Notes under the pieces: model-generated
Seen by the model: only the letters and a program-made list of their open reading frames with translations
Database searches by the model: none
Told to the model about the DNA's origin: nothing
Translations under genes and position numbers: made by a program
NCBI RefSeq assembly: GCF_003020115.1
Contig: NZ_PYFX01000004.1
Location: 372,001 to 436,000, forward strand
Source: Bradyrhizobium sp. MOS002
GTDB lineage: Bacteria > Pseudomonadota > Alphaproteobacteria > Rhizobiales > Xanthobacteraceae
Direction: 5' to 3'
Length of the DNA: 64,000 nucleotides
Shown here: positions 62,058 through 64,000 of the stretch, piece by piece
Layout of the letters: each line of letters opens with the position of its first letter
Numbering within the stretch: position 1 is the stretch's first letter

Positions 62058-63498
62058 CACTGTGCCGGCCGCTCGGCCGGAGCAGACCGTGATCCCGTTC
62101 CGGAATGGAAAGGGCCGGCGCGCCGAGGAAGTCGCCTTCCTGCCCGCGGCGCTGGAAATCACGGAAACACCGCCATCGCCGATCGGCCGCGCCATCGCAA
62201 TGGCCCTGATGCTGCTTGTCTGCGCGGCGCTGGCCTGGTCGGCCTGGGGCACCATCGACATCGTGGCGTCCGCAACCGGCAAGGTCGTGTCGAGCGGGCG
62301 AAGCAAGGTGGTCCAGCCGTTCGAGACCGGCGTGGTGCGCGCCATTCACGTGCAGGACGGGCAATTGGTCAAATCGGGCGACCTGCTGATCGAGCTTGAT
62401 CCGACCGTAAATGCCGCAGAGCGCGATCGTCTGCACGACGATCTCATGGCCGAGCGGCTCAACGTTGCGCGCCTCCGCGCCGCATTGACGGGCAGCGAAG
62501 AGGTGTCCGTCGATCTCGTCGTACCGGAGGACGCCGATCCCATGCTGGTCGCGACGCAACGGCAGCTCCTCGCCAATCAGGTCAGCGAGAACAGGGCCAA
62601 GCTCGCGGCGCTGGCACGTCAGGAAGCACAGAAGGAAGCCGAACATCAGACGATTGCGGCGACGATTCACAAGCTTGATGCGTTGCTGCCGGTCACCCAG
62701 CAGCGTGTCGAGATCCGCAAGACGCTGATGGAGAAGGAGATCGGCTCGAAGCTGACCTACTATGAGACCCTCCAGCTCCAGATCGAGCAGCAGGAGGAGC
62801 TTCGCGTCCAGAGCAGCCGCCTGAAGGAGGCCGAGGCGGCCGTCGCCGCGATCCGGGAGACTCGCATCCAGGCCCTGGCCGAGTACAGGAAAAGTCTCTC
62901 TGACGAGCTTGCCAAGAGCGAACAGAAAGCCAATGGCGTCGCACGCGATCTGATCAAGGCGCAGCAGAGGACGAGGCTTCAGCAACTGACGTCGCCAGTC
63001 GACGGCGTCGTGCAACAGCTTGCGGTCCACACCGTGGGCGGCGTAGTCACGCCCGCACAGTCGCTGTTGGTGATCGTGCCGACCGATACGCGGCTCGAGA
63101 TCGAGGCGATGATCTCCAACCGCGATATCGGATTCGTCGAGGCCGGGCAGGGCGCCGCCATCAAGATCGACACTTTCAATTTCACCCGCTACGGGCTTCT
63201 CGCAGGCCAGGTCGTGAGCGTCTCGCAGGACGCCATCATCCGCGACCGGCCGCAGGAGCGCGGGAGCGACCGTGCGCTCGGGACGCCACGCGACAGCAGC
63301 GAGCCCAGCGGGCAGGAGTTGAGCTACAGCGCCCGCATCTCGCTCGATCGCAACCAGATGCAGGTGGACGACCGCCTCGTCAATCTGTCCCCGGGGATGG
63401 CGGTGACCGTCGAGATCAGGACCGGTTCGCGCACCATCCTGAGCTATCTCCTGTCGCCCCTGCAGCGCTACCGGCACGAGATCATGCGGGAGCGCTAG
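62044..63498 (+). CDS. Type I secretion membrane fusion protein (HlyD)
   Basis: 484 residues. One span (about 50-68), lipoyl half (KVVSSGRSKVVQPFETGVVR), long coiled coils (about 130-320: ANQVSENRAKLAALARQEAQ and later), second lipoyl half (LQQLTSPVDGVVQQLAVHTV), then a beta-barrel. It joins the ABC transporter to the TolC-type outer-membrane channel. The ATG lies inside the end of the transporter gene, so the two are coupled. Family assignment is clear. Confidence 0.93.
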   Translation: MRSVSTVPAARPEQTVIPFRNGKGRRAEEVAFLPAALEITETPPSPIGRAIAMALMLLVCAALAWSAWGTIDIVASATGKVVSSGRSKVVQPFETGVVRAIHVQDGQLVKSGDLLIELDPTVNAAERDRLHDDLMAERLNVARLRAALTGSEEVSVDLVVPEDADPMLVATQRQLLANQVSENRAKLAALARQEAQKEAEHQTIAATIHKLDALLPVTQQRVEIRKTLMEKEIGSKLTYYETLQLQIEQQEELRVQSSRLKEAEAAVAAIRETRIQALAEYRKSLSDELAKSEQKANGVARDLIKAQQRTRLQQLTSPVDGVVQQLAVHTVGGVVTPAQSLLVIVPTDTRLEIEAMISNRDIGFVEAGQGAAIKIDTFNFTRYGLLAGQVVSVSQDAIIRDRPQERGSDRALGTPRDSSEPSGQELSYSARISLDRNQMQVDDRLVNLSPGMAVTVEIRTGSRTILSYLLSPLQRYRHEIMRER

Positions 63499-63663
63499 TT
63501 CCCGCCTGTTGCCGAGGAAGCTTCGCGAGGCGCGCTGAGAACCGATCGGGTTTTTCGGCAGCTACACCATGCCGCGGGCGCGCCACTCTCGATGAAGTCG
63601 TTTTGGTGTGGCCGCGCAGCCCGGAATGCGTACATAGGAGCAAGCAGAAATTTGGAGGAAACT

Positions 63664-64000
63664 ATGCGGCTCATTGCCCTCGTGTCGGCTCTGATCTTGC
63701 CGTTTGGCGCGGCGCTCGCCCAGGACTATCCAGTCAGGCCCGTCACCATGCTGGTGCCGTTCGCCGCCGGCGGACCTACGGACACCATTGCCCGTCTGAC
63801 CGCGGCAGGCATGACGAAATCGCTCGGCCAACAGGTCATCGTCGAGAACGCTCCCGGCGCCGGTGGCACCATCGCCACGACCCGCGCCTCGCGAGCCCAG
63901 CCGGACGGATACACGCTGCTGATCCATCATGTCGGCCTGTCGACCGCCGCCACACTTTACCGCAACCTCAGCTATGACACGAAGACGGCCTTTGCGCCGA
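63664..64000 (+). CDS. Bug/TctC-type binding protein (3' end cut by window edge)
   Basis: 112 residues visible. Signal peptide about 1-19 (ending ALAQ), then DYPVRPVTMLVPFAAGGPTD, IVENAPGAGGTIATTRASRA and PDGYTLLIHH: the Bug family of tripartite tricarboxylate transporter receptors. These bind small carboxylates; many are orphan receptors without TctA/TctB. GGAGGAAA precedes the ATG. The rest lies beyond the window, so completeness and any permease neighbours are unknown. Confidence 0.9.
   Translation, partial: MRLIALVSALILPFGAALAQDYPVRPVTMLVPFAAGGPTDTIARLTAAGMTKSLGQQVIVENAPGAGGTIATTRASRAQPDGYTLLIHHVGLSTAATLYRNLSYDTKTAFAP

Noticed and set aside
1..64000. tRNA, rRNA, prophage, insertion sequence or integrase genes
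   Set aside because: None was found on either strand by reading; no cloverleaf, transposase or integrase motifs stood out.

Overview
The window is a GC-rich chromosomal segment from an alphaproteobacterium of the Rhizobiales, most likely Bradyrhizobium or a close relative. Three things point there: the block purF-cvpA-radA ... alr-dnaB ... rplI-(DUF2232)-rpsR-rpsF, the lipid/envelope blocks fabD-fabG-acpP-fabF-mltG and lptF-lptG-lptD-surA-pdxA-rsmA, and palindromic intergenic repeats of the kind scattered through Bradyrhizobium/Rhodopseudomonas genomes. The genus call is inference from gene order and repeat style; no rRNA or tRNA gene was seen that would settle it.

Layout. 1-3.2 kb: a truncated branched-chain-amino-acid-type binding protein, an NHL beta-propeller protein and an SDR oxidoreductase. 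3.2-7.1 kb: purF, cvpA, radA (minus strand), with a palindromic repeat before purF's 3' end. 7.3-19.1 kb: accessory block between radA and alr. It holds a periplasmic binding protein translationally coupled to a GGDEF-EAL protein, a TSUP exporter, an L,D-transpeptidase, a YibH-like adaptor with a DUF1254/DUF1214 protein, a secreted alpha/beta hydrolase overlapping an IalB-like protein, a GFA protein, an SGNH hydrolase, an exonuclease III and a small Cys-rich secreted protein. 19.1-28.1 kb: alr, dnaB, a 39-residue membrane protein beneath a perfect CRP-type dyad, cfa, a CXXCH protein with a Lys/Pro/Glu-rich tail, a thioesterase remnant, then rplI-DUF2232-rpsR-rpsF. 28.4-30.2 kb: TetR regulator plus fatty-acid desaturase. 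30.3-37.1 kb: fabD-fabG-acpP-fabF-mltG-yicC-gmk, with strong RNA hairpins in the gaps around fabG and acpP. 37.0-40.3 kb: three secreted or membrane proteins including a caspase-like peptidase fused to DUF4189. 40.3-41.35 kb: gene-free cluster of three dispersed repeat types. 41.4-44.0 kb: three Crp/Fnr regulators with a small coupled protein. 44.3-46.0 kb: a 78-residue protein, a lone Flp pilin and a zinc alcohol dehydrogenase. 46.0-53.7 kb: rsmA, pdxA, surA, lptD, lptG, lptF, mostly overlapping and so probably one operon read lptF to rsmA. 54.0-56.6 kb: pepA, holC, a lipoprotein. 57.0-63.5 kb: a 948-residue RTX protein with its type I secretion ABC transporter and membrane fusion protein. 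63.7 kb to the end: a truncated Bug/TctC-type binding protein.

How the genes fit together. Most of the window is housekeeping (replication, ribosome, fatty-acid synthesis, LPS export, purine and PLP synthesis). The accessory parts are mainly about the envelope and signalling: c-di-GMP, Crp/Fnr control, secreted hydrolases, RTX export. The best candidates for little-described biology are the binding-protein/GGDEF-EAL pair (a LuxPQ-like arrangement feeding c-di-GMP), the Crp/Fnr trio with its small partner, the folded RNA segments around fabG/acpP, and the small membrane protein with its CRP-type operator. Several coding starts were moved from the longest open frame to a start with a good ribosome binding site; these are noted per gene.
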